Source of the DNA: Bacteroidia bacterium 43-41
Lineage (GTDB): Bacteria; Bacteroidota; Bacteroidia; Bacteroidales; Dysgonomonadaceae
Assembly: GCA_001898165.1 (NCBI GenBank)
Contig: MKTD01000046.1
Coordinates: 1-64,000 of the forward strand
Direction of reading: 5' to 3'
Length of the DNA: 64,000 nt
Shown: piece after piece, positions 33,261 to 42,164 of the stretch
Layout of the letters: each line of letters opens with the position of its first letter
Position numbering within the stretch: position 1 is the first letter of the stretch
Notes under the pieces: generated by a model
What the model was told of the DNA's origin: nothing
Databases searched by the model: none
Seen by the model: the letters and a program-made list of their open reading frames with translations, nothing else
Translations under genes and position numbers: made by a program

Positions 33261-33933
33261 GCTCGTTTCGTTTTTGTGGCAATCGTGCCAGCAATTTTTC
33301 GTTGGCCCGGACTTCATCGCCTATCTGAACCAGGATTTCGCTGTCGAGAGGCAAAAAGAGATCCATCCTCGACCCCAATTTGATAAAACCCAGCCGGTCT
33401 CCGATATGGTAATATTCGCCTTCCTTAACGTAAGTGACTATCCGGCGCGCCACTGCTCCGGCAATCTGCCGCGTAAGCACCTGTTGCCCGTCGGGCGTCT
33501 CGATGATGATGTTGCTCCGTTCGTTCTCGTGGCTCGACTTAGGCAGGTAGGCTGCATGGAAGTTGCCTTTGTCGTGTGAAACATGTACCACCTTCCCCGT
33601 TACGGGCACCCAGTTTGAGTGAGCATTGAAGAACGACATGAAAATGGAAATTTGTATTCGCTCTTCGTTGAAGTATGTGTTCTCGAAAACTTTTTCGATA
33701 GCCACTACTTTTCCGTCGGTAGGGGCATTCACGTAATCCAGCAGATCGCCTTCGTAAACCCGGCTTGGTTTTTTGAAAAAATTCATCACTAAGATAAAAA
33801 AGACAACCGAAACAGACAGAAGAATAAAAGAGAACAGGCTTTCGGGAAAAAAGTTGAACGTTAAGCCGTTTAGCAATACTAAAATAATTGTTGTGACAAA
33901 CAGTGTTTTTCTCCCTTCTTTGTGGATGAGCAT
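33241..33933 (-). CDS. psd: Phosphatidylserine decarboxylase proenzyme
   Basis: A 230-residue pyruvoyl-dependent decarboxylase converting phosphatidylserine to phosphatidylethanolamine at the inner membrane. Two N-terminal hydrophobic segments (about 11-29 and 33-52) anchor it. NAPTDGKV and SIFMSFFNAHSNWVP carry the conserved His105. The self-cleavage site is LGSRMD with Ser188 becoming the pyruvoyl group, the short Psd-A type as in many Bacteroidetes. It overlaps pssA by 20 bases, so the two are translationally coupled. Confidence 0.94.
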   Translation of the reverse strand: MLIHKEGRKTLFVTTIILVLLNGLTFNFFPESLFSFILLSVSVVFFILVMNFFKKPSRVYEGDLLDYVNAPTDGKVVAIEKVFENTYFNEERIQISIFMSFFNAHSNWVPVTGKVVHVSHDKGNFHAAYLPKSSHENERSNIIIETPDGQQVLTRQIAGAVARRIVTYVKEGEYYHIGDRLGFIKLGSRMDLFLPLDSEILVQIGDEVRANEKLLARLPQKRNEHEKTDS

Positions 33934-33945
33934 AATATGATGTTT

Positions 33946-34545
33946 TTAAATCGAATCTGTTTCGAAATATTTTTTCTGAAAAGCGGAGTCAATGGGTTGT
34001 CCGGCTCCTATATTGTTTTCTATCTGTTCCCTGTATTTTTCCGGGACATATTCTTCCCATGTTTCCTTGTCGAGGTAGGGGACGATGGCAGGTACCGCAA
34101 CACGCACCCTTTCATAGAAAAACGATTTCTGTTTTATATCGGGTTTAATGATTTTTTCTTTCCGGTCGAGCATAAGAATCAGGTTGAGCAGAATACTTAA
34201 TACAACAACGGTTGTTCCTATGGAAACAATGCTTCCCAGAATGCGATTGAAGAAGTTGAGGTTTACCGATTCAAATAATTTCTGTACAAGAAAACCAATC
34301 ATTGAAACAACGGCCCCGATTGCCAGAAAAGCTGCCACATACGAGAGTACGGTAGCCACCTGTGGCGAGGAGCCGGACATTTTTTGTATATGGGGCAGGA
34401 GGGTATCCGCCAGCTTTCCGGCGAAAACAGCTGCGAGAACCACGGTTGCCAGCCCGACAAGCATGCTCACCAGCCCTTTCCGATATCCGTTTATGAAAGC
34501 GACAATCAAGAAAATAAGTACTAAAAGATCAAACCAATTTAGCAT
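33946..34545 (-). CDS. CvpA family membrane protein
   Basis: A 199-residue inner-membrane protein with four hydrophobic helices in the first 130 residues and a soluble C-terminal tail. The start MLNWFDLLVLIFLIVAFINGYRKG is a CvpA signature. CvpA is linked to colicin V export and envelope homeostasis in enterobacteria, but its molecular role is unclear. I use the ATG at 34545; an in-frame TTG two codons upstream would overlap the murI stop. It lies 2 bases after murI, in the murI-cvpA-psd-pssA string. Confidence 0.85.
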   Translation of the reverse strand: MLNWFDLLVLIFLIVAFINGYRKGLVSMLVGLATVVLAAVFAGKLADTLLPHIQKMSGSSPQVATVLSYVAAFLAIGAVVSMIGFLVQKLFESVNLNFFNRILGSIVSIGTTVVVLSILLNLILMLDRKEKIIKPDIKQKSFFYERVRVAVPAIVPYLDKETWEEYVPEKYREQIENNIGAGQPIDSAFQKKYFETDSI

Positions 34546-34547
34546 AA

Positions 34548-35369
34548 TCAATCGATATTTACTTTTTGAGCTTCAATATTTTCTTTCAGGAATAATGATG
34601 CCATGTCTATAAATTTTTCGGGTAGATCGGTCGTAAAGTACTTCACTGTGCCATTCTTAGAGCATTTATTATCCATTTCCGGATGGCGGAGAAGATAATC
34701 TTTCAAACTTCCGGCTACATATTTTCCCTGCGATATAACTTGAATATTTTTGGGTAGGAATTTCTTTATTTTGTTGATTAACAATGGATAGTGTGTGCAT
34801 CCCAAAATGATGGTGTCGATCTGGTCGTCTTTCTCCAGCAGGTTGTTGATGTGTTGTTTTATAAAATAATCGGCTCCGGGTTTATCAAACTCATTGTTTT
34901 CCACCAGCGGAACCCACATCGGACAAGCTTCACCCGACACTGTCAGATGCGGATACAATTTGGCAATCTCCATATCGTACGATTGGGATTTTATGGTTCC
35001 CGATGTCCCGAACAGACCGATATGGCCGGTCTTTGTGAAACCGGCAACGGATTCAACCGTAGGGCGGATGACGCCCAACACTCGTTTTGTCGGGTTCATT
35101 CTGGGTAAGTCTATCTGTTGAATACTTCGTAATGCCTTGGCTGACGCCGTGTTGCAAGCTAAGATAACCAGATGGCAGTTTTGTTTGAAAAACCAGTTGA
35201 CGGCATCTTTTGTAAATTTATAGACGATTTCGAAAGAGCGGTTCCCGTAAGGCGCCCGGGCATTATCGCCCAAATAGATGTAATCGTATTGTGGTAGTAA
35301 CGATTTAATTTCGGACAATACGGTGAGCCCGCCATATCCGGAGTCGAAAATGCCGATGGGGCCATTCAT
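34548..35369 (-). CDS. murI: Glutamate racemase
   Basis: A 273-residue cytoplasmic enzyme supplying D-glutamate for peptidoglycan. It is cofactor-independent with two catalytic cysteines: Cys72 in ACNTAS and Cys191 in LGCTHYP. Asp9 in IFDSGYGGLTVL and His193 complete the site. Length and motifs are standard. The start overlaps the ompH stop (ATGA type), so expression is coupled to that chaperone gene. Confidence 0.96.
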   Translation of the reverse strand: MNGPIGIFDSGYGGLTVLSEIKSLLPQYDYIYLGDNARAPYGNRSFEIVYKFTKDAVNWFFKQNCHLVILACNTASAKALRSIQQIDLPRMNPTKRVLGVIRPTVESVAGFTKTGHIGLFGTSGTIKSQSYDMEIAKLYPHLTVSGEACPMWVPLVENNEFDKPGADYFIKQHINNLLEKDDQIDTIILGCTHYPLLINKIKKFLPKNIQVISQGKYVAGSLKDYLLRHPEMDNKCSKNGTVKYFTTDLPEKFIDMASLFLKENIEAQKVNID

Positions 35370-35890
35370 CTCAGTTTTGCTTTCACCAAAGGATTTGCAT
35401 CAACTGCTGCCGGATTTACAAAAGCAATTCCCGGGTTGGCAAGATCGTAGATGACCGTATAGTTTTGTTCGATCCCTACCTGGCGGATTGCATCGGAGAT
35501 CTGCTTTTTCAACGGTTCAAGCATTGCTTTCTCTTGTTGCTCGATATCTTTTTGTGCCAACTGCATAAACTGCTGCATTTTATTCTCCAGTTCAGTCAGT
35601 TCCTGCATCCTGCGCAATTTGATGTTTTCTGCTAATGAACTCTGATAGGTGATGTAATCTGAATATTTTTTGTTGTATTCGTTTTGCATCAGTTCAAGTT
35701 CCTTTTTATAGTTCTCGCTCAACACGATAAGTTTTTGTGTGGCAGCTTCCTTTGCCGGAAAAGCATTCAGCAGGTCGGTCGTATTCACATAAGCAACAGT
35801 TACTTGTGAGTTCTGAGCCGAGAGGATGGCGCTTATTGTTAAAAATAGAACACTCAGGCTTATCAACTTTGTCCTGTTCATAATAACCAT
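35366..35890 (-). CDS. OmpH/Skp family periplasmic chaperone
   Basis: A 174-residue Skp-like protein. A signal peptide (to about residue 25, ending LSAQ) precedes a short core strand VTVAYVNTTDLL, two long coiled-coil arms (about residues 45-135, rich in Glu, Gln, Lys) and a closing strand region YTVIYDLANPGIAFVNP. It holds unfolded outer-membrane proteins during periplasmic transit. The start could also be the ATG three codons downstream (MNRTKLIS). In Bacteroidetes ompH genes usually sit near bamA; here it is between infB and murI. Confidence 0.88.
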   Translation of the reverse strand: MVIMNRTKLISLSVLFLTISAILSAQNSQVTVAYVNTTDLLNAFPAKEAATQKLIVLSENYKKELELMQNEYNKKYSDYITYQSSLAENIKLRRMQELTELENKMQQFMQLAQKDIEQQEKAMLEPLKKQISDAIRQVGIEQNYTVIYDLANPGIAFVNPAAVDANPLVKAKLR

Positions 35891-35904
35891 ATTTTAGATG
35901 TAAA

Positions 35905-38900
35905 TTAATTCAATGTTTTCTTCACTTCAATCTGTTCGTAAGATTCAATGATGTCACCTACTTTTATATCGTTGAAGTTTTTGATGCTGATACCGCATTC
36001 GTATCCTGCCGCAACTTCCCTGACATCTTCCTTGAATCGTTTCAGTGAATCCAATTCGCCGGTAAAGATAACAATTCCATCCCGAATAAGACGAATTTTA
36101 TTGGTGCGTTTTATTTTTCCGTCACGAACCATTGAGCCGGCAACAGTTCCTACTTTAGTGATTTTGAAGACATCAAGCACCTCCACGTTCGACGTTATTT
36201 CTTCTTTAATATCGGGCGAAAGCATACCTTCCATGGCGGCCTTCACTTCTTCGATAGCATCGTAGATAATGGAGTACAGCCGGATGTCGATACCTTGTTT
36301 CTCGGCTTCACGTCTCGCACTCAGCGAAGGACGGACCTGAAACCCGATAATCACCCCGTCTGATGCGGCTGCAAGGGTAACGTCTGATTCCGAGATCTGG
36401 CCAACAGCTTTGTGGATAACGTTTACCTGAATTTCTTCGGTGGAGAGGCGGATGAGTGAGTCTGACAGCGCTTCCACCGAACCGTCCACGTCACCTTTTA
36501 CAATGATATTCAACTGTTGGAAGTTTCCTATGGCTATGCGGCGGCCGATATCGTCCAGCGTAAGCATCTTCTGCGTGCGAAGCGATTGTTCGCGTTGCAA
36601 CTGTTCGCGGCGTGCGGCAATGTTGCGTGCATCCTGATCACTTTCCATGACGTTGAACGTGTCTCCTGCCTGTGGTGCGCCGTTTAGTCCGAGAACCAGT
36701 GCCGGCTCTGCCGGTCCTGCTTCGTTAATTTTCTGGTTTCGCTCGTTGAACATAGCTTTTATGCGTCCGTAGTAGGAACCTGCCAGCAGCACATCTCCCT
36801 GCCTGAGCGTCCCGTTTTCAACCAAAACGGTTGCCACATAGCCCCGGCCTTTGTCGAGTGACGATTCCACGATAGATCCTGTTGCTTTCCGGTTGGGGTT
36901 TGCTTTTAACTCCAGCAAATCGGCTTCAAGCAGCACTTTTTCAAGCAGTTCGTTGATGCCGATTCCTTTTTTTGCGGAAATGTCCTGCGATTGATATTTT
37001 CCGCCCCAGTCTTCTACCAGATAATTCATTTCGGCAAGCCGCTCTTTTATTTTTTCGGGATTTGCGCCCGGTTTATCCACTTTGTTGATAGCAAAAACAA
37101 TAGGAACACCTGCTGCTCCGGCGTGGTTTATGGCCTCAACGGTCTGGGGCATCACGTTATCGTCGGCAGCAATTATGATGATGGCAACATCTGTTACTTT
37201 GGCTCCACGGGCACGCATAGCGGTAAATGCTTCGTGGCCGGGTGTATCCAGAAACGTTATTTTCCTGCCGTCTGGCAATTTCACGTTATATGCGCCAATG
37301 TGCTGGGTAATTCCTCCGGCTTCACCTTCAATAACATTGGTGTTGCGGATACTGTCGAGCAGCGACGTCTTACCGTGGTCAACGTGTCCCATAACGGTAA
37401 CGATAGGCGGGCGCGGCAATAAATCTTCGGGATTGTCACCTTCTTCGGCAATGGCCTCGATAACATCGGCACTCACGAATTTAGTCTTGTACCCGAATTC
37501 ATCGGCAACAATATTGATGGTTTCCGCATCTAAGCGCTGGTTGATGGCAACCATGACGCCCAGGTTCATGCACGTAGCGATTACGCTGGTAACGGGAACG
37601 TCCATCATGTTGGCCAAATCGTTTGCAGTAACAAACTCGGTAAGTTGCAATATCTTGCTTTCGCGTTCCTGCTGTTTAATCTCTTCCCGTTGTCGCTGTG
37701 AAACGGCTTCACGTTTTTCACGACGATATCTTGCCCCGCCTTTTCCCCCACGCTTTTCAGTTAACCGGGCGAGCGTTTCCTTTATCTGTTTTTGAACATC
37801 TTCCTCGCTTACTTCGGCTTTTATCGGTTTTCTGAGGATCTTTTTGTCACGACGCATGCTTTCTCCGTGTGCGCCGGCTTTTTCTATGTTGACTTTACCT
37901 TTATCGATACGTTTACGTTTTTTCTTTTTGCTGTCTTCCTCGGCTGCATTAACTATCGCACCTTTTTTCTTCTCTTCGATCGATTCTTTTTTCAGATTTT
38001 TTACGGCTTCTTCTTTTGCCTTCTTGGCATTTTGCTCCTTTTCACGTTCTAGACGTTCTTTTTTACGTTGCGCCCTGGATTTCCGGGGCGGGCGGGTTCT
38101 GTCGTTTATCGACTCTAGATCGATAGATCCTTTAACCACGATATTGGGTTCCTTCAGTTCTTTATGTATGCGAAATATTTCATCCGGCTTCTTGTCACGC
38201 GGAACACTGTCCTCTTCTGCTTCTATCGTTTCATTCTGATCGGAATAATTGTCTCGTTCTTTATCCGCCGCTTCTTCCCGGGCTTCTTCAATTTCAAATG
38301 AATGTGCCTCTTCTGTTTCAGCAGGTGTCGCATCGTGCGGAATAACAATCTCTTCCGGTTCTACTGTTTCCGGTGCAATCGCTTTCTCTTCAACTTCTTT
38401 TTGTACAGGCTCTTCTGCTTTTTCTTCGACTTTAACCTCTGTTTTTTCCTCAACCTTTTCCTCAACCTTTTCCTCAATTTCAACGTTAACAGCTACATCA
38501 ACCTCTGAATCAACTTCGGCTTCTGCTTCCTCATGCTTGATTTCGGCCTCTTTTTTCTGTTTTTTGTGTTCATCTAAATCGATGCTTCCTACGACGTTGA
38601 ATTTTGGTTTCAGTTCATCGGGGATTTCAGTCTTAATGGTCTCTTTTTCTACTTTCTTCTTTGGTTTTTCCTCTATTTCGTACCCTTCGATGGCAATCGT
38701 TTCCCGTTTGTCATCCTTCCGATGCATCCTTTCGAGGTTTTCTACAGCCTCTTTTTTAATTTTTTTGTCCTTGCTGAATTCGGCAACCAACAAATTATAC
38801 TGTTCTTCCTCAATTTTTGTATTAGGATTTGCTTCAACAGTAATTCCTTTCTTGTGCAAAAATTCAACTAAAGTGTTGATCCCTACATTTAAATTTCGAG

Positions 38901-38925
38901 CTACTTTACTTAATCTTTCAGCCAT
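35905..38925 (-). CDS. infB: Translation initiation factor IF-2
   Basis: A 1006-residue GTPase that delivers initiator tRNA to the 30S subunit. The N-terminal IF2_N domain ([27 protein letters not shown]) is followed by about 350 residues of Glu/Lys/Val-rich low complexity, a second IF2_N-like segment near residue 430, then the G domain with GHVDHGKT at about 511-518, DTPGHEAF and NKVD. Domains II, III and C2 complete it. I start at the ATG at 38925; the frame extends 34 codons upstream but without family similarity. The linker contains an in-frame 12-base DNA repeat (38448-38477). Part of rimP-nusA-infB. Confidence 0.96.
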   Translation of the reverse strand: MAERLSKVARNLNVGINTLVEFLHKKGITVEANPNTKIEEEQYNLLVAEFSKDKKIKKEAVENLERMHRKDDKRETIAIEGYEIEEKPKKKVEKETIKTEIPDELKPKFNVVGSIDLDEHKKQKKEAEIKHEEAEAEVDSEVDVAVNVEIEEKVEEKVEEKTEVKVEEKAEEPVQKEVEEKAIAPETVEPEEIVIPHDATPAETEEAHSFEIEEAREEAADKERDNYSDQNETIEAEEDSVPRDKKPDEIFRIHKELKEPNIVVKGSIDLESINDRTRPPRKSRAQRKKERLEREKEQNAKKAKEEAVKNLKKESIEEKKKGAIVNAAEEDSKKKKRKRIDKGKVNIEKAGAHGESMRRDKKILRKPIKAEVSEEDVQKQIKETLARLTEKRGGKGGARYRREKREAVSQRQREEIKQQERESKILQLTEFVTANDLANMMDVPVTSVIATCMNLGVMVAINQRLDAETINIVADEFGYKTKFVSADVIEAIAEEGDNPEDLLPRPPIVTVMGHVDHGKTSLLDSIRNTNVIEGEAGGITQHIGAYNVKLPDGRKITFLDTPGHEAFTAMRARGAKVTDVAIIIIAADDNVMPQTVEAINHAGAAGVPIVFAINKVDKPGANPEKIKERLAEMNYLVEDWGGKYQSQDISAKKGIGINELLEKVLLEADLLELKANPNRKATGSIVESSLDKGRGYVATVLVENGTLRQGDVLLAGSYYGRIKAMFNERNQKINEAGPAEPALVLGLNGAPQAGDTFNVMESDQDARNIAARREQLQREQSLRTQKMLTLDDIGRRIAIGNFQQLNIIVKGDVDGSVEALSDSLIRLSTEEIQVNVIHKAVGQISESDVTLAAASDGVIIGFQVRPSLSARREAEKQGIDIRLYSIIYDAIEEVKAAMEGMLSPDIKEEITSNVEVLDVFKITKVGTVAGSMVRDGKIKRTNKIRLIRDGIVIFTGELDSLKRFKEDVREVAAGYECGISIKNFNDIKVGDIIESYEQIEVKKTLN
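38448..38477 (-). repeat. infB: 12-base in-frame tandem repeat in infB
   Basis: The plus-strand unit CCTCAACCTTTT occurs twice (38448-38459, 38460-38471) plus half a unit. It encodes repeated Glu-Lys-Val-Glu in the disordered linker of IF-2. Slippage here would change linker length by four residues without a frameshift. Confidence 0.7.
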
Positions 38926-38980
38926 ATAGTTGAGTTTGTCCTTTCTAAAATTTATTGGTTTTATGAACGATTTTACAGTT

Positions 38981-40264
38981 TCAAATCTCTTGATCTCCGT
39001 CGGTATTTTCTTCATCTTCAAATTCATAACGAAGAATTTTCAACACTTCGTCCACTGTGTTTTCTTCCAGATCGGCTTCCTTGATGAGTCTCTCACGCGG
39101 CATTGCCAACACATTTTTGGCCGTTGAGCAACCGATTCGTTTTAACTGATCAATCACCCATCCGTCAATTTCATCGCGGAATTCGTCCAAGTAGATATCT
39201 TCTTCGTCGAAATCGTCTATTTCCCTGAAAACTTCTATGTTATAACCTGTCAGCATAGAGGCCAGTTTAATGTTTGCCCCGCCTTTACCGATGGCCAGAG
39301 AAACTTCGTCGGGATAGAGGAATACTTCGGCGCGCCGTTCGTCTTCCTTAACGGAGATAGAGTTGATTTTTGCAGGGCTGAGGGCGCGCTGGATAAATAG
39401 ATTGATATTGTTTGTGTAGTTTATGACATCAATATTTTCGTTGCGAAGTTCGCGTACAATTCCGTGAATACGGAAACCTTTCATCCCCACGCAGGCTCCA
39501 ACCGGATCGATACGGTCGTCGTAGGCTTCCACTGCCACCTTGGCCCGTTCTCCCGGGATACGGGCAATGCCTTTGATGGTGATAAGCCCGTCGTTAATTT
39601 CGGGGATTTCCATTTCAAACAATCTTTCGAGAAATATGGGCGATGTGCGAGAAAGAATGATCTTTGGATTGTTGTTTTTGTTCTCAACCCGGGCAACGAT
39701 AGCGCGAACGTGCTCTCCCTTGCGGAAAAAATCGCTGGGGATCTGTTCGGTTCTGGGCAGAATAAGTTCGTTGTGCTCATCGTCGAGAAGCAGTAATTCT
39801 TTTTTCCAGACCTGATAAACCTCACCTGATACGATTTCCCCCACTTTTTCTTTGTATTTGTTGTAAAGATTGTCTTTTTCGAGTTCGAGAATTTTCGAGG
39901 CCAGCGTCTGACGAAGATTTAATATCGTCCTGCGGCCAAAATCTTCCAGATGAAGCTCGTCGGTCACTTCTTCACCTACTTCAAAATCTTCATCTATTTT
40001 GTGAGCTTCGCTCAAACTGATCTCCATATTGGGATTCTGGAGCTCGTTGTCTTCAACGATAACGCGGTTGCGCCAGATCTCCAGGTCCCCTTTGTCGGGG
40101 TTGATGATGATATCGAAATTCTCATCCGTGCCCACCGATTTGGCAATCACGCTTCTGAACGACTCTTCAAGCACACTTATCATGGTGGCTTTGTCAATAT
40201 TCTTCAGCTCGTTGAACTCTGAGAATGTATCTATCAGGCTGATTGTTTCCTTTTTTTTGCCCAT
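38981..40264 (-). CDS. nusA: Transcription termination/antitermination factor NusA
   Basis: A 427-residue RNA polymerase-associated factor. The N-terminal polymerase-binding domain (to about residue 130) is followed by an S1 domain (about 135-200, [16 protein letters not shown]) and two KH domains, with [12 protein letters not shown] and [16 protein letters not shown] as their loops. The C-terminus is a short acidic helix-hairpin region ([18 protein letters not shown]). It is 8 bases after rimP. NusA acts on hairpin-dependent pausing and termination, which makes the leader hairpin of its own operon notable. Confidence 0.95.
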   Translation of the reverse strand: MGKKKETISLIDTFSEFNELKNIDKATMISVLEESFRSVIAKSVGTDENFDIIINPDKGDLEIWRNRVIVEDNELQNPNMEISLSEAHKIDEDFEVGEEVTDELHLEDFGRRTILNLRQTLASKILELEKDNLYNKYKEKVGEIVSGEVYQVWKKELLLLDDEHNELILPRTEQIPSDFFRKGEHVRAIVARVENKNNNPKIILSRTSPIFLERLFEMEIPEINDGLITIKGIARIPGERAKVAVEAYDDRIDPVGACVGMKGFRIHGIVRELRNENIDVINYTNNINLFIQRALSPAKINSISVKEDERRAEVFLYPDEVSLAIGKGGANIKLASMLTGYNIEVFREIDDFDEEDIYLDEFRDEIDGWVIDQLKRIGCSTAKNVLAMPRERLIKEADLEENTVDEVLKILRYEFEDEENTDGDQEI

Positions 40265-40272
40265 ATCGTTTA

Positions 40273-40737
40273 TTAAAATCTGATTTGATATTTTGTATAT
40301 TTTACTTCGTCGTAATTGTAAATCTGTTCTTCTTTTACCTCTGTCTTTCGCTTTGCACCTTCAGGTTTTACCATTTTTGAAACCTCGATGGTGAAATTAT
40401 TATCGGTTGAAGATTTTAGTGTCCCTTTTAGTTTCTCACCTTTCCGGGTAAGCACTTCAACCTCTTTCCCTTCGTGTTTTTTATATTGACGGCGGGTTTT
40501 AAAAGGGGATGTCAACCCGACAGAAGTAACTGTCAATTCGAAATCTTCCGTGTCACGGTTGAGTTTCGATTCTATGTGGCGGCTCAACCTCACACAGTCG
40601 TCTATGTTTACGCCGTTGTCGTTATCGATCTCCACCGTTATCGTGTTGTCGGCGGCAACAATAACGTCCACCAGGTAATCGGGAGAATTTTTTAAAAACT
40701 CCTCGGTCGTTGCTATTATCTCGCTTTTCTCAATCAT
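40273..40737 (-). CDS. rimP: Ribosome maturation factor RimP
   Basis: A 154-residue protein needed for 30S maturation and first in the conserved rimP-nusA-infB operon. The N-terminal alpha/beta domain has VDVIVAADNTITVEIDND and DDCVRLSRHIESKL; the C-terminal SH3-like domain has SSPFKTRRQYKKHEGK-type sequence (here LTSPFKTRRQYKKHEGK) and LKGTLKS. I start at the ATG at 40737 (MIEKSEIIA). A longer frame runs 21 codons upstream through the leader hairpin and promoter side and is not credible. It has its own strong promoter and an attenuator-like hairpin in the leader. Confidence 0.94.
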   Translation of the reverse strand: MIEKSEIIATTEEFLKNSPDYLVDVIVAADNTITVEIDNDNGVNIDDCVRLSRHIESKLNRDTEDFELTVTSVGLTSPFKTRRQYKKHEGKEVEVLTRKGEKLKGTLKSSTDNNFTIEVSKMVKPEGAKRKTEVKEEQIYNYDEVKYTKYQIRF

Positions 40738-40760
40738 TTGTCGAAGGTAAAGAAAAGAAA

Positions 40761-40786
40761 CAAAAAAGGAGCATTCCAGTGCTCCT
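40761..40786 (-). terminator. Attenuator-like hairpin in the rimP-nusA-infB leader
   Basis: On the minus strand AGGAGCA and TGCTCCT pair (40780-40786 with 40767-40773) around a 6-base loop. TTTTTTG follows directly, the form of an intrinsic terminator. It lies about 20-40 bases downstream of the predicted start of transcription and 30 bases before the rimP ATG. No other minus-strand gene ends here, so it can only act on this operon. Confidence 0.65.
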
Positions 40787-40809
40787 GCTCCCCTCGTCAT
40801 TTACCGGTA

Positions 40810-40840
40810 CAAAGATATTATTTTCTAATGGATTGACAAA
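40810..40840 (-). promoter_or_regulatory. Promoter of rimP-nusA-infB
   Basis: On the minus strand TTTG (40840-40837), a 19-base spacer, then TATCTTTG (40817-40810). Both boxes match the Bacteroidetes consensus exactly. Transcription would start near 40804, giving a leader of about 67 bases. Confidence 0.75.
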
Positions 40841-41122
40841 ATGTTTGAGTTTTTTTCTGAAATCAATTTGCTTTTCAGTTTTCGATAGAATGGATAATCT
40901 TTTTAAGCGGCTTTGCAATATTTCAGTGCGCTTACTTCTCAATGCGATGTGATTATAACAAGGAAAGTTCCGGCCTGCTTTCCTGATAGACGGACGGGTT
41001 AGATTTTTTATACCCGGGAAAAATCAAACAAAAACGGATAATCAAACGTTAATTTAAAAACCTCTTGGGAGGACAAACCCGGGGTAGTTGGGCTTTATGA
41101 ACTATTATAATTTATTGAGGTG
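40841..41122. other. Intergenic region upstream of lemA
   Basis: With the rimP leader this is a 385-base divergent gap. I see a few weak hairpins, such as CGGGT with ACCCG at about 40994-41015, but no convincing TAnnTTTG box before lemA and no credible open frame. An AT-rich stretch directly precedes the lemA start. Confidence 0.5.
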
Positions 41123-41701
41123 ATGAAGAATTTAAAGTACATTTTATTATTAGCCGTTGTAGGCATTACGCTTTCGGGTTGCGGCTACAACACAATGGTA
41201 AGCAAGCAGGAAGGCGTTAATTCGCAATGGGCAAATGTGGAAAACGCGTACCAGCGCCGTGCCGATTTAATTCCTAACTTGGTGGCAACTGTAAAAGGTT
41301 ACGCCGAACACGAACAGGAAACTTTTACACAAGTAACGGAGGCCCGTGCCAAAGCGACACAGATGACTATTGATCCTGGGAATTTGACCGAAGAGAATAT
41401 TCAGCAATATCAGCAAGCTCAAAGCCAGTTAGGTTCTGCTATCGGACGATTGCTGCTTATTCAGGAAAACTATCCTGAGCTGAAAGCGAATCAAAACTTT
41501 CTGGCGCTTCAGGACGAATTGGCAGGTACCGAAAACCGAATTTCGGTTGAAAGGAACAAATTCAACCAGACTGCACAGGATTTTAATTCGTATATCCGCC
41601 AGTTTCCGCGTGTGATCTACGCAGGATGGTTTGGTTTCAAGCCAAAAGGTTATTTCCAATCGGCTCCCGGAGCTGAGACCGCACCCCGGGTTCAGTTCTA
41701 A
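41123..41701 (+). CDS. LemA family lipoprotein
   Basis: A 192-residue LemA protein. Its signal peptide ends in the lipobox LSGC (Cys20), so it is probably a lipoprotein facing the periplasm. The family core follows: GVNSQWANVENAYQRRADLIPNL, TEARAKATQ, ENYPELKANQNFLALQDELAGTENRI, and FNSYIRQFPRVIYAGWFGF. LemA is helical and of unknown molecular function. I start at ATG 41123, one codon inside a GTG. It heads lemA-TPM-TPM, a linkage seen in many bacteria. Confidence 0.92.
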   Translation: MKNLKYILLLAVVGITLSGCGYNTMVSKQEGVNSQWANVENAYQRRADLIPNLVATVKGYAEHEQETFTQVTEARAKATQMTIDPGNLTEENIQQYQQAQSQLGSAIGRLLLIQENYPELKANQNFLALQDELAGTENRISVERNKFNQTAQDFNSYIRQFPRVIYAGWFGFKPKGYFQSAPGAETAPRVQF

Positions 41702-41703
41702 AA

Positions 41704-41731
41704 CCCGTATCCCGTAACCCGTAACCCGCAA
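41704..41731. repeat. Heptamer tract between lemA and the first TPM gene
   Basis: Four exact 7-base words in register: CCCGTAT, CCCGTAA, CCCGTAA and CCCGCAA. They fill nearly the whole gap between the lemA stop (41701) and the next start (41739). The CCCGTAT word recurs out of phase within the 42935-43004 tract. Confidence 0.8.
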
Positions 41732-41738
41732 TTTGATT

Positions 41739-42164
41739 ATGTTGACTCATGAAGAATTAAACAGTATAGTTGAATCCATTCGTGCGGCTGAAGGCAAAAC
41801 TTCTGCCGAAATTCGTGTCTGCATAGCCGGAAAATGCAAGGAAGATCCTCTGGACGCAGCTTACAAAAAATTTAAGCAGTTGAAAATGGATACGACGGAA
41901 TTGCGTAATGCGGTGTTGATTTATGTTGCTCCCGACGATCATAAAGCTGCCGTTATAGGTGACTCGGGAATTGATGAAGCGGCTAAAGAGGGCTTTTGGG
42001 ATTCGGTGCTTGAGGATATGTTTTTTCATTTCAAAAATGGAAGTATTTGCGAGGGGATTTGTCAGGGTGTCGGTAAGGTGGGCGAGTTAATCAAGGTCCG
42101 CTACCCGATTTTGGAAAACGATGTAAACGAATTGTGCGACGATGTTGTATTGGATGAAGAGTAG
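41739..42164 (+). CDS. TPM-domain protein without signal peptide
   Basis: A 141-residue protein of the TPM (YgcG/DUF477-like) domain family. It has ESIRAAEGKTSAEIRVCIAGKC, NAVLIYVAPDDHKAAVIGDSGID and GICQGVGKVGELI. There is no signal peptide or membrane segment, so this copy appears cytoplasmic, unlike its neighbour. Family members have been linked to acid phosphatase activity in plant chloroplasts and to membrane protein complexes with LemA; no activity can be assigned here. Start at ATG 41739, just after the heptamer tract; a TTG two codons upstream is unlikely. Its end overlaps the next gene by 11 bases. Confidence 0.82.
   Translation: MLTHEELNSIVESIRAAEGKTSAEIRVCIAGKCKEDPLDAAYKKFKQLKMDTTELRNAVLIYVAPDDHKAAVIGDSGIDEAAKEGFWDSVLEDMFFHFKNGSICEGICQGVGKVGELIKVRYPILENDVNELCDDVVLDEE

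Noticed and set aside
38249-38929. Plus-strand Ser-rich open frame (226 codons) opposite infB
   Set aside because: It is the complement of Glu/Lys-rich codons of the IF-2 linker; no start or family support.
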